Part shown: positions 42,773 to 50,951 of the stretch, piece after piece | How positions within the stretch are numbered: the stretch's first letter is position 1 | Layout of the letters: every line of letters starts with the position of its first letter | Source of the DNA: an uncultured Clostridia bacterium | GTDB lineage: Bacteria; Bacillota; Clostridia; Oscillospirales; Oscillospiraceae | Direction of reading: 5' to 3' | DNA length: 64,000 bases | Assembly (NCBI GenBank): GCA_947649615.1 | Contig: CANSSG010000005.1 | Location: forward strand, 21,290-85,289 | The notes under the pieces: generated by a model | What the model saw: only the letters and a program-made list of their open reading frames with translations | Told to the model about the DNA's origin: nothing | Databases searched by the model: none | Position numbers and translations under genes: made by a program

Positions 42773-43926
42773 GTTAATCCCATCAGCCCGCCGCAGAACC
42801 GTTGGAGAATCACCGCCACCTGGGCGCGGCTGGCGGTACCCTGGGGCTGAAGCCTGCCGTCGATTCCGTTGAGCAGTCCCGCGCCGATAGCCCAGCGCAT
42901 GGCCTCCACGGCGTAGGGCGAGAGACTTGCGCCGTCCGGGAACTGGTCAGGACTGCCCATAGGCGCATTCGGCCCGACCAGCCCTCTATACTGGGCGTAG
43001 CGGTACAAAATCGCCGCGAGCTGCTCCCGGGTGATGGACGAAGCGGGCCGGAACGTGCCGTCCTCATAGCCGTTCACCACGCCGTTGGCGGAAGCCCAGG
43101 CCACCGGCCCGGCATAATACGCTCCCTCCTTCACGTCGGTAAAGGCGGCAGGCAGCGCGGAAGGACTGCCCTCCAAGCGGTGCAGGATAGTAACAATCAT
43201 AGCCCGGTCCGTAGGGGCGTTGGGCTGGAAAGACACGCTGTCCACCCCGTTCATCATGCCCTTGCCGTACACATAGCCCACCGCGTCATAAAACCAGTCC
43301 CCAGCCTTCACATCGGCAAAGGGCAGTACGGCAGGGGTGTCCGGCAGCACCGGCGTGGTGGGTTCCGATGTATCCGGCAGGGAAGGCGCCGGGGTTGTGG
43401 GCTTCGTATCCGGCTTGGGGTCGGGTTTGGGGTCGGGCTTGGGGTCCGGTTTGCTCTCGCCGCGGATGCTGACATTCGTGGAAACCCTTCCGGACTCCTC
43501 CGTTGGCCGCAGGTTTTCGTCCAGCAGGATGACCTCCGCCGACTTCGGCATAGCGTCCTCCTCAATGCCATCCACGGCAAGGGTCCCCAAATCCAGCGTG
43601 TCGCCGTCATTGAGCGGCGCACGGTCCGTCAGGTAAATGGTCACATAGGTCCTCCCCCGCCCCACGTCCGTCAGGCAGTCGGGGGCGTAGGCCGTATCGC
43701 TGTCTGCCGTGAAAACGCAGTCCGGGTACTCCCCTTCCAGGGTCAGCTCCAATTGCACGGCGTACACATCCCCACCGTCTAGGTCCTCCAACGTAAGGCG
43801 CACTTCCTCATCGTCCAGCCGGACCAGGCAGTACAGGGTGGGCCGCGCCGCCGCAAGGGCGGCGGGCGCAAGCCCTATTGCCAGCGTCAATGCCAGCAGC
43901 AGTGATAAAATCCGTTTGCGCATCAT
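42769..43926 (-). CDS. Cohesin-like domain protein with three S-layer homology domains
   Basis: A 385-residue exported protein with signal peptide (LLALTLAIGLAPAALAA). Residues about 25-145 are beta-rich and have the layout of a cohesin (VYAVQLELTLEG, TYVTIYLTDRAPLNDG, DTLDLGTLAVDG). A Pro-Lys-Asp repeat linker (about 165-190) follows, then three SLH repeats (FADVKAGDWFYDA, FTDVKEGAYYAGP, FPDGASLSPYAVE) that anchor proteins to pyruvylated wall polymers. The ATG overlaps the stop of the dockerin-bearing M60 peptidase gene, so the two are made together. Cohesin assignment is by pattern, less certain than SLH. Confidence 0.8.
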   Translation of the reverse strand: MMRKRILSLLLALTLAIGLAPAALAAARPTLYCLVRLDDEEVRLTLEDLDGGDVYAVQLELTLEGEYPDCVFTADSDTAYAPDCLTDVGRGRTYVTIYLTDRAPLNDGDTLDLGTLAVDGIEEDAMPKSAEVILLDENLRPTEESGRVSTNVSIRGESKPDPKPDPKPDPKPDTKPTTPAPSLPDTSEPTTPVLPDTPAVLPFADVKAGDWFYDAVGYVYGKGMMNGVDSVSFQPNAPTDRAMIVTILHRLEGSPSALPAAFTDVKEGAYYAGPVAWASANGVVNGYEDGTFRPASSITREQLAAILYRYAQYRGLVGPNAPMGSPDQFPDGASLSPYAVEAMRWAIGAGLLNGIDGRLQPQGTASRAQVAVILQRFCGGLMGLT

Positions 43927-46900
43927 CCGTTTCCTCCTTCCAGCTTCACCACAGGCAGTTCCGTACCGCCGGGGCTGCTGATCCACATGGTCTGGGCGGT
44001 GAGCCGGGTCCCTTCGGCGCTGTCCGGCTCATCGGTGCGCCACAGCTCCGCCCGGATGCGGCTGGGCAGTACGCCGTCAACACCGCAGGTTACCTCTCCT
44101 TCCAACAGCTCCTCCTCTGCCTGCACATCGGGGACAAACAGGAAGAAGCCGTTGCTAATGGTGCCGTAGATATTATCCTGCTGCTCATCGGCGAAAATCA
44201 GGGCATAGCCATTGATGTACCGCTGGACGCCCTTGCCTGCGTCCTCGCCCTCATCCTTCATGTCCGCCGGAGCGAAATCACCGAAAATCCGGACGGTGTT
44301 ATACACCGGGTCACCCTGGTAATTGCCCAGGATCACCAGCGTCCCCGCCTTGACGACGTCGTCCGCGCCCGGCCCGTAACGGTAGTCGCTGTCCATACGC
44401 CCTACGGTCGGCCCATCCAGGAAAGAGATGTCGTCTCCCGCATAGCTGATCAGGCGGACGTCCTCTTCCTTCACGCCGGAGGGAACGCCGGTGACAGTAA
44501 CCCGCTTGGCCTGGTAGGTGCCAATCCGCGCGTCGCCGTTGGAAGCGCCCTTGCGCTGGAAGTAGCTGATGAAGCGGTCCTTTTCCGGCGCCTGGTTGCT
44601 GTTGGCGAAGTCGCCGGCGCGAACCTGTGTCTCCGTGCCGTCCTCCTCAGTGACGGTGACCTGGAAGCTGCCGGCGCCCAGCCCTTCCAGCGGCAGGCGC
44701 AGGCCGGAAACGGCAGTGGGCTTCTCCAGGACGAACTCCACCGTATCGCCGCTGCGGCTGACGGTGTATTCTGTCTCGTCTACCAGCAGGTCATAGGAGA
44801 CCTTGTACTCCGCCGTATCGGCGCGGCCAATCTCATAGCCAAGGGTGTCGTATGCCACCACCGTGTAGGCGTAGGTCAGATTGTTGCCGGAGCCGATGGT
44901 GTCGGTGAAGGTGGTTTCGCCGCCGGAAACAAAGGCGATGGCCGCGCCGTTGCGCTGAATCTCATAGCCCTGGACCTTGCCGGGGGCGGAGAAGGTGAGA
45001 CGGAACTGGTTGTCCCCAATCTTCTCAGACTGCGCGGTGACCATCCCCACGCCGCTGGAAACGCCGTCCAGACGGTCCCGGCGGCTCTGGTCGTTGAGAT
45101 ACCATACGGCGCGGGGTTCAGAGGGATAGGCTTCCAGCGCGTTCTTCGTGTCCTCGCTGAGGGTCATGCCCCAGCGGGTGAAAAATTCCGTCAGGTCGCA
45201 GCCCGCTACGGCGGACGCGGTGAGGGCTACCCGGTCGTCATAGGAATCTTCGGCGGAGAAATAGGATCCCGTCTTCCAGGCGGTGAAGAAACGGCTGAAG
45301 AAATCCAGCGGGGCTTCGCCATCGTCGTAGGCCAAATGAAGCTGCCAGTACATACCGAGCTGGACGAATACGTCGCCGGACGCGCCGGGACGGCCTTGGG
45401 CCGTCTTGTTGAAGATGGCGGCGTATTTATTGCTGTTTTCCAGACGGGAGGGCAGGGTGTTCTGCCTGCCATCGCTGGTCTGGACGGCCAGGGAGTAGAT
45501 GTTGTTGGTAATTTCGGCCTTGCCCAGCTTGTCCATGTTGTGGCCAATCTCATGGGCGATGCCCCAGCCAAACAGATTGTTGGACAAAGCGTTGGGCGCA
45601 AGCTGGCTCAGCGGCGCGCCGCCGGTCATGCCCGCGCAGGAGTTGAACCCAATGCCGACATGGTTCCCCGCCGCGTACATGAACGCGCCGGTAAACATCT
45701 GCATACAGCGGATGTTCTGACGGGCCTCGGGCTGGACGGTGATGCCTTGTACCGTGCGGCAGATGGACATGACGTCCTCCCAGGCCAGGATGGAGTTCTC
45801 TAACTGAACCGCCCGGTCTGTGCCGCGCAGGCCGGCCTGGACCGCGCCGGCGGGCAGGCTCAAAAGCACCGAGGGGGTAGCAATCTCCGTTACATTGCGC
45901 CAATCGGTGGTGGAGGTTGCGACCGCATAGGTCTCCAGATAGCTGTCCAATTCGGCCAGATAGGCGGAAATGGCAGACGTGCGCTCCGGCTGGGACAGAT
46001 TGTTCCAATCGGACACATCCAGCATGGGGATGTCCACTCCCCGGCGGATGTGGAGCTGGATGCTGTCAGGGCTGGACCCGTCGTAGGCCAGGTACAGGCT
46101 GCCGCCGTGGGGACGGCTCTGGCTGCTGATTTTGGGAATATAGAGGACGTTCCGGCCGTTTTCCAGCGTACCGATCTCCTTGAGCCACGCAGATGCCTCG
46201 GCATTGTACTCTGTGGCGTAGACGGCTACCCGCTCCCCTGCCGGAATGCCGGAAGCGTAAATGGTGATCTCGCCCTGCTTGGCATTGCCGGGGACGCCTG
46301 CGGCGGCGCCCAAGGGCTGAAGGACGCTGCCGCCCTGGCCGGAGCCGTCGCGGTTGCTGCGGCGGGATTCCACGCCGCCGACAAATACGCTGGTCCCCGC
46401 CCGCAGGCCCAGAAGCTCTTCCGCCAGGTCAAGCTCATCCGCCAAGGCGGTGGATTCCATGTAGTAATCCTTCTCATCGCCGTTGAGCCGGGCGCGGAGG
46501 GCTGCAACCTGCTCCGCCGTGACGCCGGGAACCAGAGATGTGCGCAGGGTGTCGGCAAACAGGCCCTCGATGTCCTCCGGCAGGCGGAAGTTTTCATCGT
46601 ACTTGATGAACATGATCTCCGACAGGCTCACATCCACATAGTCCCGCTGCTCGGCGGCGACGCTGATCTGGATGACATTCTTCTGGGGCAGGAAGGGCAT
46701 GATAGCAAACTTGGTAACGGACGGGTTGCCCCGGATGGCGGGCCAGGTGTGGACGTCGCCGCCGTAGGAGTTGCCGTTATTGTCCTCGCCGGGGGTTACC
46801 AGGTGGCCAGGCCCGGTCAGGTCCTCGCCGTCATACCACACCTGGACGCTGTAAGCCCGCAGGTTGGTGGCGTAGGTGCCGTCCAGCCGGGGTACCCAGA

Positions 46901-48803
46901 TGGCCGCGCGGAGGTCCTGGGGTTCCTTGAAGGTTACGATGACATGCTCGTTGCTGCTCCAGTTGCGGACAGTCCAATGGGTGCGGTAATCGCCGTCCGC
47001 CATGTTCCAGGGGTCAAAGCCGTTGGGATATTCCGTGCGGCTGTAGTTGTTGGGGTCTGCAAGGCGGATGGACGCTACATCCTGGTACTCCACCGTCCCC
47101 TTGGTGGGAATGCCGGAAGGACGCTCGTATACCACCGCTTCCGGCGTACCGGCGGAAATGCGGGAGGGTCCGCTGCGGCCTATATCGTTTCCGGCAATGA
47201 TGTAAATATAGTAGGTTACGCCGTTTTCCAGGCCGGTGATGGTGGTTCCCGTACCCGTGATCTCCCCGCCGAAACGCGTATAGGAAGACGTGGGGGCATT
47301 TTCCTGGCTGGTATAATAGACTTCGTAATATGTCGCCCCTTCAGCGGCCTTCCAGCTTACTGCCAACGCATTTTCCTGCGGGCTGACGTTCACCATGTCC
47401 GGGGCGCTGGGGGCGGTGGCGGGCATGGGCGTGGCGGTAACCGGGTCGGAGGGCTTGCCCGTCCAGTCCCCGGCGGTGGCCGAGACGGTGAATTGATATT
47501 CTACCTGGTTTTCCAGGCCGGTGACCTCCGCACGGTTTACGTCTACATCCATGGTGCGGGTCTGCGCGGGGGCGGAGACCGGGTGCCAGGATACGCGGTA
47601 GCCGGTAACGTTGGGCAGGCGGTTCCAGGTGAGGGTCACCTTTTCGTCTCCGGCGGCGGCGGTCAAACCGGTGACCTGGCTGCCTGCGCTGTCTTCAGCG
47701 GGAATCACTTCTTTTAGGAATTCAATGGATTCCACCGTGGTGTAGCCGTCTTCGGTCTCGGTCACCGTTACGGTGACCTTTTTTACCGGGACGCGCTGGC
47801 CCAAGTCAATCACAATGGTATTCTCATCCCCGGCGTCCTGGGCGCTGAGAAGCTGGACCTCGCCGCGCGCAAAGGCGTATTCGTACATCCGGCCGTCCTC
47901 GTCCTCTACCGTGACGGTGCCGCCCAGGGTGTAGGCGTCCGGGGTGGTGATGCGCACCTGCTCCATCTCTTGGGGATGGGTGAACGCCAGGGGCAGGACG
48001 ATTTCACCGCTCTGGGGGGCCGTGAAGGTGACGCTGCCGCCGCCGGAACGGAAGAGGTCCTCCAAATCGCCGGAGACCTCGACGCCCTGATCGGCAAGCT
48101 GGGATTCCAGCTCACTTGCGTCCACGGGAGGGGCCAGCAGGACGGTTTCCAACACCTGCGCCCCGCCCCGCGCGCCAATCTGCCAGTTGACGTAAGACAA
48201 ATCAATGATGTCGATTTCGCCGTCGCCGTTCAGGTCGAAATCCCGCAGGTCCGCCGCAGCTGTAGAGCCGAGGGCTTCCACCAGAAGGTCCCGGTCGTCC
48301 TCGTCTACCTGCCCGTCGGCGTTAAAATCGCCCAGGGAGAAGGTTTCGCCCTCCGTTCCCGCAATCAGGTGGAGGGAGTAGTCTTCCAGGATGAGGGTTT
48401 CTTCATATTCGGCATAGCCGTCGCCGGAGAAGCGGAGGGTATAGCTGCCCTGGGGCAGCCCAGCAACGGAAAAGTCCAGGAAGCCCGGCCACTCGCTGCC
48501 CAGGGCCGCGCCGCCGTCCCGGTGGGAAACGGCAGCGGTATAGCCGTCGGAGAGGGGCTGGCTTCCGGGTTCGGTCAGGTCGATGGCGCCGAGGGAATGG
48601 CTGCCTTGCAGCAGCTCCGCCTGGACCCGCCGGGCGGAGAGGGTGGCAAGGGATTGGTCGTAATCCAGCCGCAGGGCGGCGGAGATACTGCCGGTCACCG
48701 CTCCGGCGGCGCGGGCGGGCGCTAAAGCGCCCGGCAGTAAGGAGAGGGTCATCGCCGCCGTCATGACCAAGGACAGCAGGCGGGTGAAAAACCTTCTTCG
48801 CAT
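43923..48803 (-). CDS. Large secreted M60-type metallopeptidase with dockerin-like, fibronectin III and discoidin-like domains
   Basis: A 1626-residue exported protein with signal peptide (TAAMTLSLLPGALAPARA). In order: a carboxypeptidase-like beta-domain; a dockerin-type pair of calcium loops (DFNADGQVDEDD and DLNGDGEIDIID, about 157-210); two fibronectin III domains (about 375-550); a discoidin/F5-8C-like domain (about 575-740); an M60 peptidase domain with HEIGH at about 1084-1088 and a downstream Glu; a further fibronectin-like module and a beta-rich tail. M60 enzymes cleave O-glycosylated mucins. ATG 48803 follows AAAGGA. The gene is first in an operon with its probable cohesin/SLH anchor. 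Confidence 0.88.
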   Translation of the reverse strand: MRRRFFTRLLSLVMTAAMTLSLLPGALAPARAAGAVTGSISAALRLDYDQSLATLSARRVQAELLQGSHSLGAIDLTEPGSQPLSDGYTAAVSHRDGGAALGSEWPGFLDFSVAGLPQGSYTLRFSGDGYAEYEETLILEDYSLHLIAGTEGETFSLGDFNADGQVDEDDRDLLVEALGSTAAADLRDFDLNGDGEIDIIDLSYVNWQIGARGGAQVLETVLLAPPVDASELESQLADQGVEVSGDLEDLFRSGGGSVTFTAPQSGEIVLPLAFTHPQEMEQVRITTPDAYTLGGTVTVEDEDGRMYEYAFARGEVQLLSAQDAGDENTIVIDLGQRVPVKKVTVTVTETEDGYTTVESIEFLKEVIPAEDSAGSQVTGLTAAAGDEKVTLTWNRLPNVTGYRVSWHPVSAPAQTRTMDVDVNRAEVTGLENQVEYQFTVSATAGDWTGKPSDPVTATPMPATAPSAPDMVNVSPQENALAVSWKAAEGATYYEVYYTSQENAPTSSYTRFGGEITGTGTTITGLENGVTYYIYIIAGNDIGRSGPSRISAGTPEAVVYERPSGIPTKGTVEYQDVASIRLADPNNYSRTEYPNGFDPWNMADGDYRTHWTVRNWSSNEHVIVTFKEPQDLRAAIWVPRLDGTYATNLRAYSVQVWYDGEDLTGPGHLVTPGEDNNGNSYGGDVHTWPAIRGNPSVTKFAIMPFLPQKNVIQISVAAEQRDYVDVSLSEIMFIKYDENFRLPEDIEGLFADTLRTSLVPGVTAEQVAALRARLNGDEKDYYMESTALADELDLAEELLGLRAGTSVFVGGVESRRSNRDGSGQGGSVLQPLGAAAGVPGNAKQGEITIYASGIPAGERVAVYATEYNAEASAWLKEIGTLENGRNVLYIPKISSQSRPHGGSLYLAYDGSSPDSIQLHIRRGVDIPMLDVSDWNNLSQPERTSAISAYLAELDSYLETYAVATSTTDWRNVTEIATPSVLLSLPAGAVQAGLRGTDRAVQLENSILAWEDVMSICRTVQGITVQPEARQNIRCMQMFTGAFMYAAGNHVGIGFNSCAGMTGGAPLSQLAPNALSNNLFGWGIAHEIGHNMDKLGKAEITNNIYSLAVQTSDGRQNTLPSRLENSNKYAAIFNKTAQGRPGASGDVFVQLGMYWQLHLAYDDGEAPLDFFSRFFTAWKTGSYFSAEDSYDDRVALTASAVAGCDLTEFFTRWGMTLSEDTKNALEAYPSEPRAVWYLNDQSRRDRLDGVSSGVGMVTAQSEKIGDNQFRLTFSAPGKVQGYEIQRNGAAIAFVSGGETTFTDTIGSGNNLTYAYTVVAYDTLGYEIGRADTAEYKVSYDLLVDETEYTVSRSGDTVEFVLEKPTAVSGLRLPLEGLGAGSFQVTVTEEDGTETQVRAGDFANSNQAPEKDRFISYFQRKGASNGDARIGTYQAKRVTVTGVPSGVKEEDVRLISYAGDDISFLDGPTVGRMDSDYRYGPGADDVVKAGTLVILGNYQGDPVYNTVRIFGDFAPADMKDEGEDAGKGVQRYINGYALIFADEQQDNIYGTISNGFFLFVPDVQAEEELLEGEVTCGVDGVLPSRIRAELWRTDEPDSAEGTRLTAQTMWISSPGGTELPVVKLEGGNG

Positions 48804-48892
48804 AGAATTTTTCCTTTCTTCTTTCTTGGTGGTGGGTGCAAAATTTTCCGAGAATAGTATATCAATTTTTTCCTCCCTTGGCAAGGGGGGAT

Positions 48893-48914
48893 TCACGCCC
48901 GAAGGCGTGAAAGA
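48893..48914. repeat. Small hairpin motif, copy 2 (TCACGCC...GGCGTGAAAGA)
   Basis: A short inverted repeat ending in GTGAAAGA, related to the motifs at 38931 and 58473; the compensating A/T exchange keeps the stem paired. It lies 90 bases upstream of the M60 gene. Confidence 0.5.
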
Positions 48915-48988
48915 TTGCTTTAAGCCGGCCTGGAAGTCCCATCAGGGAATTTTCTCCCGCACCGGCCGGGGGCGATGCCCGCCGCCGT

Positions 48989-49017
48989 GCATATATGGGA
49001 CAGACCTCCCATATATT
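48989..49017 (+). promoter_or_regulatory. Candidate sigma-E promoter of yabP within an inverted repeat
   Basis: GCATATAT (48989-48996) and CATATATT (49010-49017), 13-base spacer, fit the sigma-E pattern (-35 GnATAnT, -10 CATAnAnT) expected for yabP. The same bases form a perfect inverted repeat, ATATATGGGA-CAGACC-TCCCATATAT, so a regulator site is also possible. Confidence 0.5.
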
Positions 49018-49054
49018 GTTATTGTATCAAACCTGTCTGATGGAGGATAATCCC

Positions 49055-49339
49055 ATGTCTTACGATGAATTAGGCTCTATGCAGCACCGGCTGGAGCTGG
49101 ACGGAAGAGAACGGCTCCTCGTCTCCGGCGTTGAGGAGGTGGAACGCTTCGATGAAGAGGAAATCGTTATGAATACTACTGCGGGAACCCTTGTCGTCGG
49201 CGGCTCCGACCTCCATATCGGCAAGCTGAACCTGGACGGCGGCGAGCTTCATGTGGACGGCTCCATCCATACCCTCCTCTACGAGGACACCGCCCCCAGA
49301 AGCAGCCAGGGCGGCTTGTTCCGGCGGCTGTTCGGATGA
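49055..49339 (+). CDS. yabP: Sporulation protein YabP
   Basis: A 94-residue protein with the YabP signature HRLELDGRERLLVSGVEEVERFDEEEIVM and TLVVGGSDLHIGKLNLDGGELHVDG (only cores quoted here are used for identification). YabP is a mother-cell protein needed for cortex formation. ATG has GGAGG upstream; a longer frame would begin in the promoter. It is followed at 3 bases by the yabQ-divIC gene. Confidence 0.93.
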   Translation: MSYDELGSMQHRLELDGRERLLVSGVEEVERFDEEEIVMNTTAGTLVVGGSDLHIGKLNLDGGELHVDGSIHTLLYEDTAPRSSQGGLFRRLFG

Positions 49340-49342
49340 AAT

Positions 49343-50125
49343 ATGGGAAATTACGTCTCTGAACAAATGCTCTCCTTCCTTCAGTCGATCGCACTGGGCG
49401 CCGCGCTGGCCCTTGTCTATGACTTGCTGGCCGCGCTCAGAGGACTGGGCGGGCGGATTTGGGGCGGCGTACTGGACGTGCTGTTCTGCCTGACCTGCGC
49501 CATCTCCGTCTTCCTTTTTGTTATGGCCGGAAGCGGAGAACTGCGGGTATTCATGGTGATGGGCATCGTGGGAGGCGCCGTGCTGTTCTGGTGCCTGCTG
49601 GGAAGCCTGCTCCGGCCCGTTTGGGCCTTCTGGCTGGCGCTGGCCCTGCTCCCCGCCCGGCTTGCGGCGGGGCTTTTGAAAAAATGCGCCGGAGCGGCAA
49701 AAAAAGTCTTTTCTTTTTGGCAGAATTGGTTTATAATGAAATTTATATCCCTACATCAGAAAAATGCCGCCGCACCGGAGGAAGGAGCTGACACCATGGC
49801 CGCGCCGCCGAAAGGGAAAAAAAACCGCACTCCGCCCAAAAAGCCAAAGCCCGTCAAAAGCACCGGCGGAAAGCTGACCATTTTCCTCCTCTCGCTTTTG
49901 CTTCTGGGCATCAGCATACAGATATTCCGGATGTTTGACCAGCTTCAGGCCGCCCGGGAGGAGGAGACCGCCTACGCACAGCAGCTTGCGGAGTTAAAGG
50001 AAGCCAACCAACAGCTGAAGGAAGACCTGGACAACAGCGGGAGCCAGGCATTGATCGAGGATATCGCCAGGGATAAGTTCGGGTTTGTCCTGCCAAATGA
50101 GAAGGTTTTTTATTTCAGCAAGTAA
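49343..50125 (+). CDS. yabQ: YabQ-DivIC fusion with an internal start for DivIC
   Basis: A 260-residue frame. Residues 1 to about 130 are YabQ, a sporulation membrane protein with four helices (YVSEQMLSFLQSI at the start). Residues about 150-260 are a DivIC/FtsB-type divisome protein: basic N-terminus, one membrane helix (LTIFLLSLLLLGISI), a coiled coil (QLAELKEANQQLKEDL) and the terminal ARDKFGFVLPNEKVFYF. No stop codon separates them. GGAGGAAGGAG stands 5 bases before an in-frame ATG at 49796 (MAAPPKGKK), so free DivIC is probably also made. These are separate genes in B. subtilis. A missed stop by sequencing error is the alternative. Confidence 0.85.
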   Translation: MGNYVSEQMLSFLQSIALGAALALVYDLLAALRGLGGRIWGGVLDVLFCLTCAISVFLFVMAGSGELRVFMVMGIVGGAVLFWCLLGSLLRPVWAFWLALALLPARLAAGLLKKCAGAAKKVFSFWQNWFIMKFISLHQKNAAAPEEGADTMAAPPKGKKNRTPPKKPKPVKSTGGKLTIFLLSLLLLGISIQIFRMFDQLQAAREEETAYAQQLAELKEANQQLKEDLDNSGSQALIEDIARDKFGFVLPNEKVFYFSK

Positions 50126-50133
50126 ATGGACTG

Positions 50134-50170
50134 AGCGCGTGAAGCTTCATGCCTTCACGCGCTGTTTTTT
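50134..50170 (+). terminator. Rho-independent terminator after yabQ-divIC
   Basis: AGCGCGTGAAG pairs with CTTCACGCGCT round an 8-base loop, followed by GTTTTTTT, 8 bases after the stop codon. Confidence 0.9.
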
Positions 50171-50188
50171 TGCGGGCGCATCCCCCTC

Positions 50189-50434
50189 CTATGCCTGTAC
50201 TTCACGGTACATGGCCGAAGCTTCGGCTTTTCCGGCGTTCTCTAATACCGATACCACCTCTACCGTCAGCAGCTTTTGGCCGAAGCGAATGGAGATGACG
50301 TCCCCTTCCTTGACCTCGTAGGACGCGCGGGCCGTCTTGCCGTTTACCGTTACGCGCTCGTTGTCACAGGCTTCGTTGGCTACTGTGCGCCGCTTGATCA
50401 ACCGGGATACCTTTAAATATTTGTCCAGCCGCAT
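50189..50434 (-). CDS. rqcP: S4-domain RNA-binding protein RqcP (YabO)
   Basis: An 81-residue S4-domain protein: MRLDKYLKVSRLIKRRTVANE, VTVNGKTARASYEVKEGD. RqcP works with RqcH in adding poly-alanine tails to stalled nascent chains on 50S subunits. It follows hup on the minus strand, converging on yabQ-divIC, whereas in many Firmicutes rqcP and yabP-yabQ-divIC run in one direction. Confidence 0.92.
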   Translation of the reverse strand: MRLDKYLKVSRLIKRRTVANEACDNERVTVNGKTARASYEVKEGDVISIRFGQKLLTVEVVSVLENAGKAEASAMYREVQA

Positions 50435-50454
50435 ACGCGTACGCTCCTTTCCCT

Positions 50455-50487
50455 CTAAAAAATCAGGGCGCGGTACGCACCGCGCCC
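50455..50487 (-). terminator. Rho-independent terminator of hup
   Basis: GGGCGCGGT pairs with ACCGCGCCC around ACGC; on the minus strand TGATTTTTT follows. It lies between hup and rqcP, so rqcP is expressed by read-through or from its own promoter. Confidence 0.85.
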
Positions 50488-50497
50488 CTGGCTGCTT

Positions 50498-50773
50498 TTA
50501 TTTTGCGACAATGTCCTTGAGCGCCTTGCCGGGCTTGAAGGCGGGAACCTTCGTGGCGGGAATCTGAATCTCCTCTTTGGTCTTCGGGTTGCGGCCAATG
50601 CGGGCTTCCCGCTTCTTTACCTCAAAGGTGCCGAAGCCTACCAGGCGGACTTCATCGCCCTCAGCCAGGGCGGCGGTGATGGCGTCCAGGGCGGCAGTCA
50701 CGGCGGCCTCGGAATCTTTCTTGGACAGGGCGGCTTTCTCCGCCACGGCGTTGATCAGTTCAGACTTATTCAT
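50498..50773 (-). CDS. hup: HU-type histone-like DNA-binding protein
   Basis: A 91-residue HU protein: [42 protein letters not shown] (core), [13 protein letters not shown]. It bends and compacts DNA as a homodimer. It is full length with a good sigma-A promoter and its own terminator. Location beside rqcP is common in Firmicutes. Confidence 0.97.
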   Translation of the reverse strand: MNKSELINAVAEKAALSKKDSEAAVTAALDAITAALAEGDEVRLVGFGTFEVKKREARIGRNPKTKEEIQIPATKVPAFKPGKALKDIVAK

Positions 50774-50848
50774 TGGGTTACTCCTTTTGTATATTTCTTT
50801 TCCTACCGTAACGCCCGGAAAATGCCCGGACGCTGCATTGCTTTTTCT

Positions 50849-50877
50849 AATCTAACATATTTTTCCCGCAGTTGCAA
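50849..50877 (-). promoter_or_regulatory. Sigma-A promoter of hup
   Basis: On the minus strand TTGCAA (50877-50872) and TAGATT (50854-50849) with a 17-base spacer, about 75 bases before the start codon. Confidence 0.7.
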
Positions 50878-50951
50878 GGTTTTTATCCCAAAATTCCCGA
50901 AATGATTCTTACGAATCCGGGAAAACATCTTCCAGTTGCTTCCAGAACAGC

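Noticed and set aside
43395..43460. Tandem short repeats suggestive of a CRISPR or VNTR
   Set aside because: They encode the Pro-Lys-Asp linker of the SLH protein in frame; a coding low-complexity linker, not a separate element. No CRISPR array was seen anywhere in the window.
43878..45803. A 641-codon plus-strand open frame opposite the end of the M60 gene
   Set aside because: Same reasons: antisense shadow without ribosome site or recognisable domain.
46050..47717. A 555-codon plus-strand open frame opposite the M60 peptidase
   Set aside because: Low-complexity Gly/Ala/Val composition antisense to a clear multi-domain gene; no start signal.
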